Below, piece after piece: positions 17,330 to 24,250 of a stretch of DNA of 64,000 nt (its first letter is position 1; the number at the start of each line of letters is the position of its first letter). Position numbers and translations under genes: made by a program. The notes under the pieces were generated by a model. That model was not told the DNA's origin and did not search any database. It saw only the letters and a list, made by a program, of their open reading frames with translations. Origin of the DNA: Pedobacter jejuensis (GTDB taxonomy: Bacteria; Bacteroidota; Bacteroidia; Sphingobacteriales; Sphingobacteriaceae); assembly GCF_003725795.1 (NCBI RefSeq), contig NZ_RBEE01000001.1:1-64000 (forward strand). Reading direction: 5' to 3'.

Positions 17330-18517
17330 TTATTCTTCCATAAAACCAACAGTGCCACCAACCCAATCAAAATCGGCATTGTACCTTACGCCAATCATTT
17401 TACCTTTACTTAACCGGGCTAAATTGGTGCAAAGTTGCGGTTCACCACCATCTGGCCATAAATACATCATTCTGATTTCTACCTTTACGCCACCATCAGG
17501 AGATTGAACTACGGCTTCATACTTTACTTTTCTTTGTAAAATCCAATTTTCAGGGTCAGAGATTTTATTTATGTCTGCCTCCGTTACATCGATAATTACA
17601 CCCATACCTGCAAATGAAAATAAAGGTTTTAGCACATAATTTTCCAAATCAGCAGGAATCTCTGTAACCTCATTTAAAAATCTGGTTTCTGGTACAAATT
17701 CGCTTTTAAGAAATGGCATGGTGTATTTGCTAATTCTGTAAAACCAATTTGGATGCGTTACCCATTCTATTTCCAATTCATCACGAGGGTCGAAACTATT
17801 TTTAAAAATCTCGGTATTATCTGCAACTTCATCAAATATTAATCTGTTATAAATTCTTTTCAACTGAATTTGCTTACCGTCTTCTTCATAAAACAATTGC
17901 TTACCAACTTTCTTGATTTCTTCTAAAGCGAGAATTTTAATGCCAAGCATTTTTTGGGTTACAAAGAAATCGATAGCAGTTTTTTGGTTCTGGGCATCAA
18001 CATCCATTATTGCAACTTCATGTGGTTGATGATTACCTATAATAACTTCTTTAAAAAGTTTGATGTATTTTTCTTCATCAAAACCATTTAAAAAATGGTT
18101 TGTAGAATTATCAATGTCAAAACATTTTCGAAAAGTATTTGCTAAATGTATTTGAAAAGCATAAAGTGATGGAAATCCCTGCATTTCAATCAACATTGGC
18201 GATAACTCGCCAGCTTCGTTTTTGCAAATTCCAAAATCAAAAGTTAAAAAATGCGGTTGCTTATTTTCATTTGGTACGTTCCAATCTGCAGGGATTGCTT
18301 TTTGAGTTATAGCTTTAAAGTTTTCCTGTTTTATCAGATTTATGATTTCTTCACCGGCGGCAATTAATTTTTCTTTTAAAGCTTTAGGTACAAATACAGG
18401 TGTTTCTGCAACTCGAAATGGAATTTCTTTAAAGCCATTTTCTAATTCATTTATAAAGTTTTTATACTTTTCTGTGGTAAATTGTTGGTTGTATTTTTGG
18501 CGTTGAGCAGGTATCAT
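17330..18517 (-). CDS. ATP-grasp ligase, apparently circularly permuted
   Basis: A 395-residue cytoplasmic protein. Two ATP-grasp-like segments occur in reversed order: an acidic metal-type segment early (TFDFGICKNEAGELSPMLIE, about residues 92-111, then MQG) and the glycine-rich loop late (YVLKPLFSFAGMGVII, about 294-309), followed by WILQRKVKYE and a basic ARLSKGKMIGVRYN. That order is seen in the glutathionylspermidine-synthetase-like group, which joins a carboxylate to an amine with ATP. The frame extends to a TTG at 18544, but the ATG at 18517 is preferred. It follows the amidotransferase-like gene on the same strand across a hairpin that may terminate or attenuate the upstream operon. 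Family assignment is an inference from motifs. Confidence 0.65.
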   Translation of the reverse strand: MIPAQRQKYNQQFTTEKYKNFINELENGFKEIPFRVAETPVFVPKALKEKLIAAGEEIINLIKQENFKAITQKAIPADWNVPNENKQPHFLTFDFGICKNEAGELSPMLIEMQGFPSLYAFQIHLANTFRKCFDIDNSTNHFLNGFDEEKYIKLFKEVIIGNHQPHEVAIMDVDAQNQKTAIDFFVTQKMLGIKILALEEIKKVGKQLFYEEDGKQIQLKRIYNRLIFDEVADNTEIFKNSFDPRDELEIEWVTHPNWFYRISKYTMPFLKSEFVPETRFLNEVTEIPADLENYVLKPLFSFAGMGVIIDVTEADINKISDPENWILQRKVKYEAVVQSPDGGVKVEIRMMYLWPDGGEPQLCTNLARLSKGKMIGVRYNADFDWVGGTVGFMEE

Positions 18518-18536
18518 AATATTCGGTTTATAAAAA

Positions 18537-18569
18537 ATGAGCAAATTAAAATAAATCTAACTTGCTCAT
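18537..18569 (-). terminator. Intergenic terminator or attenuator in the amidoligase locus
   Basis: ATGAGCAA (18537-18544) and TTGCTCAT (18562-18569) form a perfect 8-base stem. On the minus strand it is followed by TTTTTTA. It lies between the amidotransferase-like gene and the permuted ATP-grasp gene. A TTG-N18-TAGATTTA promoter-like pair overlaps the hairpin on the same strand. Confidence 0.6.
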
Positions 18570-18600
18570 CAATAGTTCAATTTTCGTTATGAATTCGGGC

Positions 18601-19428
18601 TTATGCTTCTTGTAAATTTCCTATTGCTTTGTTTAAGAAATTAGGAAGAATAACGCTTTGAGTTAGTACAATTCTAGTTGGATCATCTAAACTATTTAAC
18701 ATGTCTAAATATTTTTGTTCTCCATGCAAATCTATAATCGCTTTCTTCTTTTCATCTTGCAGCAAATACATTTTCATACCAATGGGGTCTGCTTCTGGAT
18801 GGAATTGCGTACCTATAATTTCGTCTGTAAACCGGATAGACATCATGCAACGTTCTAAATCGACATGTTTGCGTTCTTTTTCTATTGCCAACAGCTTAGC
18901 GCCTTTGGCTTCAAAAGCTGCAAAATCGGGTTCGATAACCTGCCAATCTCTGCTATCTACAGAAAAAAACGGGTTTGTAATGCCTTCAAAAATTTGCTCT
19001 TTTTCACCATCAGCAGTTAAGGTAATTGGGAAAATACCAAAAGCATTAGAACGCCTTTCGGTTACATTTCCCAACTCAAATTTCCTGCAAGCCAGCTGGA
19101 ATGAATGGCAAATGAGAAAAGCATATTTCTTCCGATCCTCATTATTAAGATTGAAAGCTTCTATTTCATTAAGAAGGTTAAAAAAATCATTTTCCCATTG
19201 CTCGCCCTTACTCGCAATTGGACTACCAGGACCACCACTTGAAATGTAAGCATCGTACTCAAGTCCTGGAATTTCTCCCTTCTGCCTTAAATCAAAAATA
19301 TCGAAAGAAAGGTTAATATGATGCTCTTTGCCAAACCGGGATAAAATTTCCTGAATTCCCCGCATACCCTGATTTGGAGCGCCGTTATTCATGTCAATAA
19401 CGGCGACCTTTAAACTGCTTTTATCCAT
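18601..19428 (-). CDS. Class I glutamine amidotransferase-like protein
   Basis: A 275-residue protein with a class I GAT fold: SSGGPGSP (63-70), a catalytic-type Cys107 in FLICHSFQLAC, and the His210/Glu212 pair in GTQFHPEADP. The triad is complete, although the residues round the Cys (I-C-H-S-F) differ from the usual G-x-C-x-G nucleophile elbow. Relatives either release ammonia from glutamine or hydrolyse gamma-glutamyl amides. A C-terminal extension of about 50 residues is unassigned. It starts 7 bases after the GCS2 gene on the same strand, which ties it to the amidoligase operon. Confidence 0.85.
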   Translation of the reverse strand: MDKSSLKVAVIDMNNGAPNQGMRGIQEILSRFGKEHHINLSFDIFDLRQKGEIPGLEYDAYISSGGPGSPIASKGEQWENDFFNLLNEIEAFNLNNEDRKKYAFLICHSFQLACRKFELGNVTERRSNAFGIFPITLTADGEKEQIFEGITNPFFSVDSRDWQVIEPDFAAFEAKGAKLLAIEKERKHVDLERCMMSIRFTDEIIGTQFHPEADPIGMKMYLLQDEKKKAIIDLHGEQKYLDMLNSLDDPTRIVLTQSVILPNFLNKAIGNLQEA

Positions 19429-19435
19429 TGTAAAA

Positions 19436-20536
19436 TTACTTAGCGCCTATAAGTGTTTGAGTAGTAATGTAATCTACTACCGATTCAAAGTTACCAGTTT
19501 GTGCGTAAACTGCCAACTGCCTATCTGCACCTGTGCCATGTTCTAGTATTTTATGGACGTAATTTAAATCATTTCTACAGCCCAAATCATCTACAACATC
19601 ATCTACAAAATCTAATAATTCCAAGACTAAGTTTCGGCAATTCACTTCCATCTCTTTACCAAAATCGATTAAATTTCCATCAATTCCGTAACGAGCCGCA
19701 CGCCATTTATTTTCATTAATCAAGGCTCTTGAATAACTGATAAATTCCATGTTTTGCAAACGAAGTTTATACAATTTGGCACATAAAGCTTGGAATAAAG
19801 CTGTAAAAGCCATGGTTTCATCAATTAACATCGGGCAATCGCAAATGCGAAATTCTACCGTATCAAAGAATGGATGTACGCGAATATCCCACCAAATTTT
19901 CTTTGCATTATCCATGCAGTTGGTTTTGATTAAGAGTTTTACGTAATTGTCGTAATCTTCGATACTGTTAAAAATATCAGGAATGCCTGTACGTGGAAAT
20001 TTATCGAAAATTTTGGTTCTGAATGATTTGTAACCCGTGTTTCTTGATTCCCAAAAAGGAGAATTGGTTGACAATGCAAATACATGTGGTAAGAAATACC
20101 GTACTTGATTTGCGATATGAATGGCCAATTCGCGAGATTGAAAACCAACGTGAACATGTAAACCAAAAATTAAATTTGAACGGGCTGCTTCCTGCAACTC
20201 ATTTACAATTTCGTTATAACGGGGATGTTCTGTTATTAACTGTTTTTCCCAATGTGAAAATGGGTGTGTTCCGGCTGCGCCGATTCTTAAACCTTGCTCT
20301 CCTGCAAGTTGCGAAACCGTATATCTCAATTGAGAGATTTCTTTACGAGCTTCTTCTGTTGTTTTGCAAATGCCGGTTCCAACTTCTACAACGGCCTGGT
20401 GCATTTCTGCTTTCACCTGGTCTTTATGTATTTTTTGTGCGGCCTCTACAATTTTTTGGTCATGCGAGGTAAGTTCCCTGGTAACGGGATCAATTACCAT
20501 GTATTCTTCCTCTATGCCAAGCGTGAATTCATTCAT
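19436..20536 (-). CDS. YbdK-type carboxylate-amine ligase (GCS2)
   Basis: A 366-residue member of the glutamate-cysteine ligase family 2. Landmarks: FTLGIEEEYMVIDP at the N-terminus (metal-binding Glu residues), GLHVHVGFQ (about 125-133), and WWDIRVHPFFDTVEFRICDC (about 216-235). E. coli YbdK has weak glutamate-cysteine ligase activity, but most homologues probably ligate other carboxylates and amines. It sits in a same-strand run with a canonical ATP-grasp ligase upstream (28-base gap) and an amidotransferase-like gene downstream (7 bases). That context argues for a dedicated metabolite pathway over glutathione synthesis. Confidence 0.92.
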   Translation of the reverse strand: MNEFTLGIEEEYMVIDPVTRELTSHDQKIVEAAQKIHKDQVKAEMHQAVVEVGTGICKTTEEARKEISQLRYTVSQLAGEQGLRIGAAGTHPFSHWEKQLITEHPRYNEIVNELQEAARSNLIFGLHVHVGFQSRELAIHIANQVRYFLPHVFALSTNSPFWESRNTGYKSFRTKIFDKFPRTGIPDIFNSIEDYDNYVKLLIKTNCMDNAKKIWWDIRVHPFFDTVEFRICDCPMLIDETMAFTALFQALCAKLYKLRLQNMEFISYSRALINENKWRAARYGIDGNLIDFGKEMEVNCRNLVLELLDFVDDVVDDLGCRNDLNYVHKILEHGTGADRQLAVYAQTGNFESVVDYITTQTLIGAK

Positions 20537-20564
20537 TTTAGTAATATTTGGTTAGAAATCCCTT

Positions 20565-21620
20565 TTATTTTTTTGGTGCTTTTTTAGCTGGAGCAGGTTT
20601 TGGCTTTTCAGGCGCTTTCTCTGCTTTTACTTTTGGCTCTGCCTTTACCTTTGGTTCTGCTTTTGCAATTAACGGTCTGCCCGCTACTGAAGCTTTGATA
20701 TATTCCCCCCAAGTTAAGTTATCTTGACCAGGTTTTTGTGCTTTTGCTCTCTCAATGGCATAGTTTGCTGTTGTTTCCACTACCCAATCAAAGTTTTCTT
20801 GTCCAACGCTTTTAATGTCAGCATCAGGAGCAGGATTACAGAAATCGATGGCAATTGGAATACCATCTCGCACCGCAAATTCTACTGTATTAAAGTCATA
20901 ACCTAAATATTGGCAAAGTTTTAAAGTATACTCTTCAACAGTTTTTAGCAATTTTGGATCTGGACTTTTTCCATCCACAGCGTAACGCAAATGATGTGGG
21001 TTGCGAGGCTCATACTGCATAATTCGAACATGTTTTCCGCCAATGCAGTAACATCTAAAATACTCGTCGAAAATAATTTCCTCTTGTAAAAGCATTACCA
21101 GTTGGTCGGTTCCGGCATGTTTATCAAAAAAATCTTCTTTATCATGAAGTTTGTAAACATCTCTCCATCCGCCGCCATCATAAGGTTTCATATAAGCAGG
21201 AAAACCAGTATATTCAAAAATGGCATCCCAGTTTAAAGGCATTGTTAAATTAGAAAACGATTCGCCAGTTGTACCTGTTGGATGTTGTCTTGATGGAATT
21301 AAAGCCGTTTTTGGTACCGGAACACCGATTTGTTCAGCTAATGCGTTATTAAAGAATTTTTCATCGGCACTCCACCAAAATGGGTTATTGATAACAGCAG
21401 TTCCGGTTATTGCTGCGTTTTTTAACGATGCACGATAAAATGGAACATCCTGTGAAATGCGGTCGATTATTACGGCATAATCTAAAGGCGAATTTTGAAG
21501 TATTTTTTCTATTTGAACAGGTTCGGCGGTAATGCCTTTTTCTGCTTTCTGATTAATTCTCTCGACTACGGCTTCAGGAAATGAGCGTTCCTGACCAAAT
21601 AAAATCCCTATTTTTTTCAT
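20565..21620 (-). CDS. ATP-grasp ligase with basic low-complexity tail
   Basis: A 351-residue protein with a canonical-order ATP-grasp: a pre-grasp domain (MKKIGILFGQERSFPEA), a glycine-rich loop PAYMKPYDGGGWRDVYKL (about 146-163), LLQEEIIFDEYFRCYCI, and a late metal-binding AIDFCNPAPDAD (about 266-277). It resembles RimK and D-Ala-D-Ala ligase relatives that couple an amino acid to a carboxylate. The last 32 residues are a Lys/Ala/Pro-rich tail with a repeated AEPKVK unit, unusual for a metabolic ligase and possibly a docking or nucleic-acid-contacting segment. It lies between an esterase gene (60-base gap) and the GCS2 gene. Confidence 0.85.
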   Translation of the reverse strand: MKKIGILFGQERSFPEAVVERINQKAEKGITAEPVQIEKILQNSPLDYAVIIDRISQDVPFYRASLKNAAITGTAVINNPFWWSADEKFFNNALAEQIGVPVPKTALIPSRQHPTGTTGESFSNLTMPLNWDAIFEYTGFPAYMKPYDGGGWRDVYKLHDKEDFFDKHAGTDQLVMLLQEEIIFDEYFRCYCIGGKHVRIMQYEPRNPHHLRYAVDGKSPDPKLLKTVEEYTLKLCQYLGYDFNTVEFAVRDGIPIAIDFCNPAPDADIKSVGQENFDWVVETTANYAIERAKAQKPGQDNLTWGEYIKASVAGRPLIAKAEPKVKAEPKVKAEKAPEKPKPAPAKKAPKK

Positions 21621-21680
21621 AAATTTTGTTGTTTTGATTTGTTTTTCATCTCAATAAGTGAATCGAAAAACGGTTATTAT

Positions 21681-22388
21681 TTAAAGTTGTGCAATATAAT
21701 TCGGAAACATTTCTCGCCAAATAGGCCAATCATGGTCGGCATTTTGCCTTACATCCAGCCAATGATTTATCCCTTTTTGAGCCAAAATTTGCGAAAGTCT
21801 TTCGTTTTCCGGGCGGCAAATGTCTCTATCTGATGTACCTAAAACTATTTTCAAGTAGTGTAACTCTGGGTTGCTGTTGTTTAACAAATAATCTACAGGA
21901 TTGTTAAAATAAACATCATCATTATAAAACCCATCCAGCTGGCCACTAATATCAAATGCGCCACTCATGCTAAACATGTGGCTAACCAACCACGGATGCC
22001 TGAATGCAAAATTGGCAGCATGGTAACCACCAAAACTGCAACCTGCAGTAATGATTTTGCTATGCCCGGTTTCATGTCTGGCTAAAGGTGCAACTTCCTC
22101 CAGAAGATACTTATCGTACCAAATGTGATTCTTAACTCTATCTGCGGGATGTATGCCTTTGTTGTACCAGCTTAATTTATCAATACCATCCGGACAATAA
22201 ATCTTAATTCGGCCTTCATTTATAAATCCTTCTACAGAATCAATTAATTTGAAGTCTTTCGTTTCGAAATATCTACCCATGCTCGTTGGGAACAGTAGAA
22301 TAGGGATACCACCGTGACCAAAGATGAGCATGTCGATATCAGTACCTAAATTTGGGCTGTACCACTTTTTATGTTCTTCTTTAACCAT
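21681..22388 (-). CDS. Alpha/beta-hydrolase esterase
   Basis: A 235-residue hydrolase of the esterase-D-like group. The nucleophile elbow is AGCSFGGYHA (Ser about residue 117), the acid is probably in GTSDRDICRPEN, and the histidine is in ADHDWPIWREM. An N-terminal LLFPTSMGRYFE forms the oxyanion region. No signal peptide. It is the first gene of the minus-strand amidoligase operon, so it may cut or activate that pathway's ester or amide product. A second, unrelated-looking esterase gene diverges from it. Confidence 0.87.
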   Translation of the reverse strand: MVKEEHKKWYSPNLGTDIDMLIFGHGGIPILLFPTSMGRYFETKDFKLIDSVEGFINEGRIKIYCPDGIDKLSWYNKGIHPADRVKNHIWYDKYLLEEVAPLARHETGHSKIITAGCSFGGYHAANFAFRHPWLVSHMFSMSGAFDISGQLDGFYNDDVYFNNPVDYLLNNSNPELHYLKIVLGTSDRDICRPENERLSQILAQKGINHWLDVRQNADHDWPIWREMFPNYIAQL

Positions 22389-22484
22389 ATATAAAATTGA
22401 ATGTTTTAAGGTATAAATTAAATTTAATAAAATGAATCTAAAAACTTCAAAATTATGTGTAATGTAAAAATTGATGGCTGCTAA

Positions 22485-22513
22485 TTGATAATTTATAATG
22501 ATTTGTACCTTTG
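22485..22513 (+). promoter_or_regulatory. Strong Bacteroidota promoter for the divergent esterase
   Basis: TTG at 22485-22487 and TACCTTTG at 22506-22513, 18 bases apart, both match the consensus. The longer coding frame from 22511 would begin inside the -7 box, which supports the ATG at 22556 as the true start. Confidence 0.75.
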
Positions 22514-22555
22514 CAACAATTATGGCTATGCCTAATTTTAGTGAGTTTGAATATT

Positions 22556-23365
22556 ATGTACACAACAATATTATCAGTTAAAGTTAATTCCATTTCATTT
22601 AAAGTTCCTTCTGCTTTTTTAAAGCGTGATGTTGACATAGATATTTATGTACCAGAAGGTATTTTAGGTAATGAAAAATTAGAATTGCTTTTGCTTAACG
22701 ATGGGCAGGATGTGGCCAAAATGGATTTTAAAAAAATTTTGGAAGAAGCACATCATAATAAAAGAAACCATAGGTTAATTGTGGTTGCCATAAAAGCATC
22801 TGCAGAGCGATTAATGGAATACGGCGTTGCCGGCGTACCAGATTTTAAAGGTCGCGGAGCCAAAGCTAATCTTTACAGCGATTTTATTATAAAAGAACTT
22901 TTGCCATTTGTAAAAAAGAAAATAGCGATGCCAATCACAGGTAAAGTCGCTTTCGGTGGTTTCTCATTAGGCGGCCTATCTGCCTTTGATATTGCCTGGA
23001 ATAATCCGTCAGTGTTCGATTCGATTGGTGTTTTTTCGGGTGCTTTTTGGTGGCGCAAAAAAGATTTGGCTGATGGATATACAGATGCAGATAGGATTAT
23101 GCACTCGCTTATCGATACCTCTTCTACCAAAGCAGATATGAAATTCTGGTTAATGACAGGAACGGAAGATGAAAAGGCAGATCGTAATAAAAATTTGATT
23201 ATTGATTCTATAGATGATACCATCGACGTGGTGAAATCACTGATGAAGAAAGGCTATAAACGACCTGAAAATATTTTTTATTACGAAAAAGTTGGCGGTA
23301 AACATGATGTGCCAACCTGGGAAAACGCAATGCCTGCATTTTTAAACTGGGCATTTGAGGTTTAA
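22556..23365 (+). CDS. Esterase (Fes/EstD-like alpha/beta-hydrolase)
   Basis: A 269-residue hydrolase. N-terminal RDVDIDIYVPEGILGNEKLE and LLLLNDGQDVAKM fit the putative esterase (COG0627/2819) family. The nucleophile elbow is GKVAFGGFSLGGLSAFDIAW, the acid is in MTGTEDEKADRN and the His in VGGKHDVPTWENAMP. Start set at ATG 22556 because the longer frame overlaps the promoter. It diverges from the amidoligase operon and is followed 13 bases later by a small membrane protein. Function in that locus is inferred from position only. Confidence 0.85.
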   Translation: MYTTILSVKVNSISFKVPSAFLKRDVDIDIYVPEGILGNEKLELLLLNDGQDVAKMDFKKILEEAHHNKRNHRLIVVAIKASAERLMEYGVAGVPDFKGRGAKANLYSDFIIKELLPFVKKKIAMPITGKVAFGGFSLGGLSAFDIAWNNPSVFDSIGVFSGAFWWRKKDLADGYTDADRIMHSLIDTSSTKADMKFWLMTGTEDEKADRNKNLIIDSIDDTIDVVKSLMKKGYKRPENIFYYEKVGGKHDVPTWENAMPAFLNWAFEV

Positions 23366-23378
23366 AGCAAAAAGTGCA

Positions 23379-23930
23379 ATGATAAGTTGGGTCAATCAAA
23401 GACAGAAAGAAACCATTTTATGGTCAGGAGTTGCAACTTCTTTAAATGCGCCATTGGCTTTCTTTTTTCCTTTAGCCATATTTCTTTTCCCTATTCTATT
23501 TGCAACCTCTCTTATTATCACTAATTATGCTTATCTTAAATATAAATATAGCGGTGCTATAATACTTGTGCTTTTCTTTTTGATTTTCATATTTGGAAGT
23601 CCAATATTTTATCAGGTCTTTGAGGATTTAGGACTAGAACATTTAAGCTTTATATATGTTGGTTTAATTACATTTTTAATGGTTACAACTGTTGTTAAAC
23701 TAACTATTAAAGATATAACTATAAAATTTATTCAAGTTTTAATGATTTTAATGCTTGGTTTGATTTCTTCATGGTTAACTTATTTTCTGCAACAAAAATT
23801 TTCAGTTGTAACAATAGAGGAGGGAGGCATTAGTGTTGCCGGGCTTATTTATCAGACTTTTATGACGTTAGCTATTACGGTAACTTTAAAAAAATCAGAT
23901 CCTGATAAATCAATGTATATTTTGAATTAA
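23379..23930 (+). CDS. Unknown polytopic membrane protein
   Basis: About 183 residues with five to six hydrophobic segments (for example APLAFFFPLAIFLFPILF and AIILVLFFLIFIFGSPIFY) and a basic C-terminus. No family is recognised. The frame extends back to a TTG at 23355 inside the upstream esterase stop region, so the ATG at 23379 is preferred. It lies 13 bases after the esterase gene and probably shares its promoter. A role in export or sensing for the adjacent amidoligase locus is possible but unsupported by motifs. Confidence 0.7.
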   Translation: MISWVNQRQKETILWSGVATSLNAPLAFFFPLAIFLFPILFATSLIITNYAYLKYKYSGAIILVLFFLIFIFGSPIFYQVFEDLGLEHLSFIYVGLITFLMVTTVVKLTIKDITIKFIQVLMILMLGLISSWLTYFLQQKFSVVTIEEGGISVAGLIYQTFMTLAITVTLKKSDPDKSMYILN

Positions 23931-23998
23931 ATCTGTTTGGTATTATCGCTTCTATTCGCTTATAAAAAGCGCAACAGAATCCTTTCATTGTTAGTGAA

Positions 23999-24116
23999 GC
24001 AAGGTTTGCGCATCACAAATCCTGCTGCTTGCACAAGCATTTCTAATTAAACCCGATGGAAACGGCAGCCCCGAGTTTTTACGCGGGCTAAAGTTGGCAG
24101 CGGGACTGAACCTTGC
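23999..24116. ncRNA. Structured RNA candidate (multi-branched)
   Basis: A perfect 8-base closing stem, GCAAGGTT (23999-24006) with AACCTTGC (24109-24116), encloses a hairpin TGCTTG/CAAGCA (24026-24039), a stem CCCG/CGGG (24052-24055 with 24101-24104) and inside it AGCCC/GGGCT (24067-24071 with 24085-24089). GC content is well above the flanks. The body, with CCCGATGGAAACGGCAGCCC, recalls dispersed Bacteroidota intergenic RNAs such as Flavo-1, but that identity is from memory and strand is not determined. Confidence 0.5.
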
Positions 24117-24198
24117 CAAAACTTTACAGGAATTGCTTTTCTTATTAAAAATGAGATAATTACAATATTATCTTAGCATTAAATAGCAAGCTATATAG

Positions 24199-24228
24199 TT
24201 GAAAATCCATTTCTAAACACTATCTTTG
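24199..24228 (+). promoter_or_regulatory. typA promoter
   Basis: TTG at 24199-24201 and TATCTTTG at 24221-24228, 19 bases apart, both perfect matches. The ATG follows 22 bases downstream of the -7 box. Confidence 0.78.
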
Positions 24229-24250
24229 CGCCAAATTTGAGGCGCATTTT

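Larger units (their letters stand above)
23931..24250. other. Intergenic region carrying a structured RNA candidate and the typA promoter
   Basis: No coding frame is supported. It contains nested inverted repeats at 23999-24116 and a strong promoter at 24199-24228. Confidence 0.6.

Noticed and set aside
22511..22556. Upstream TTG start for the second esterase
   Set aside because: It lies within the -7 element of a consensus promoter, so it cannot be part of the translated region.
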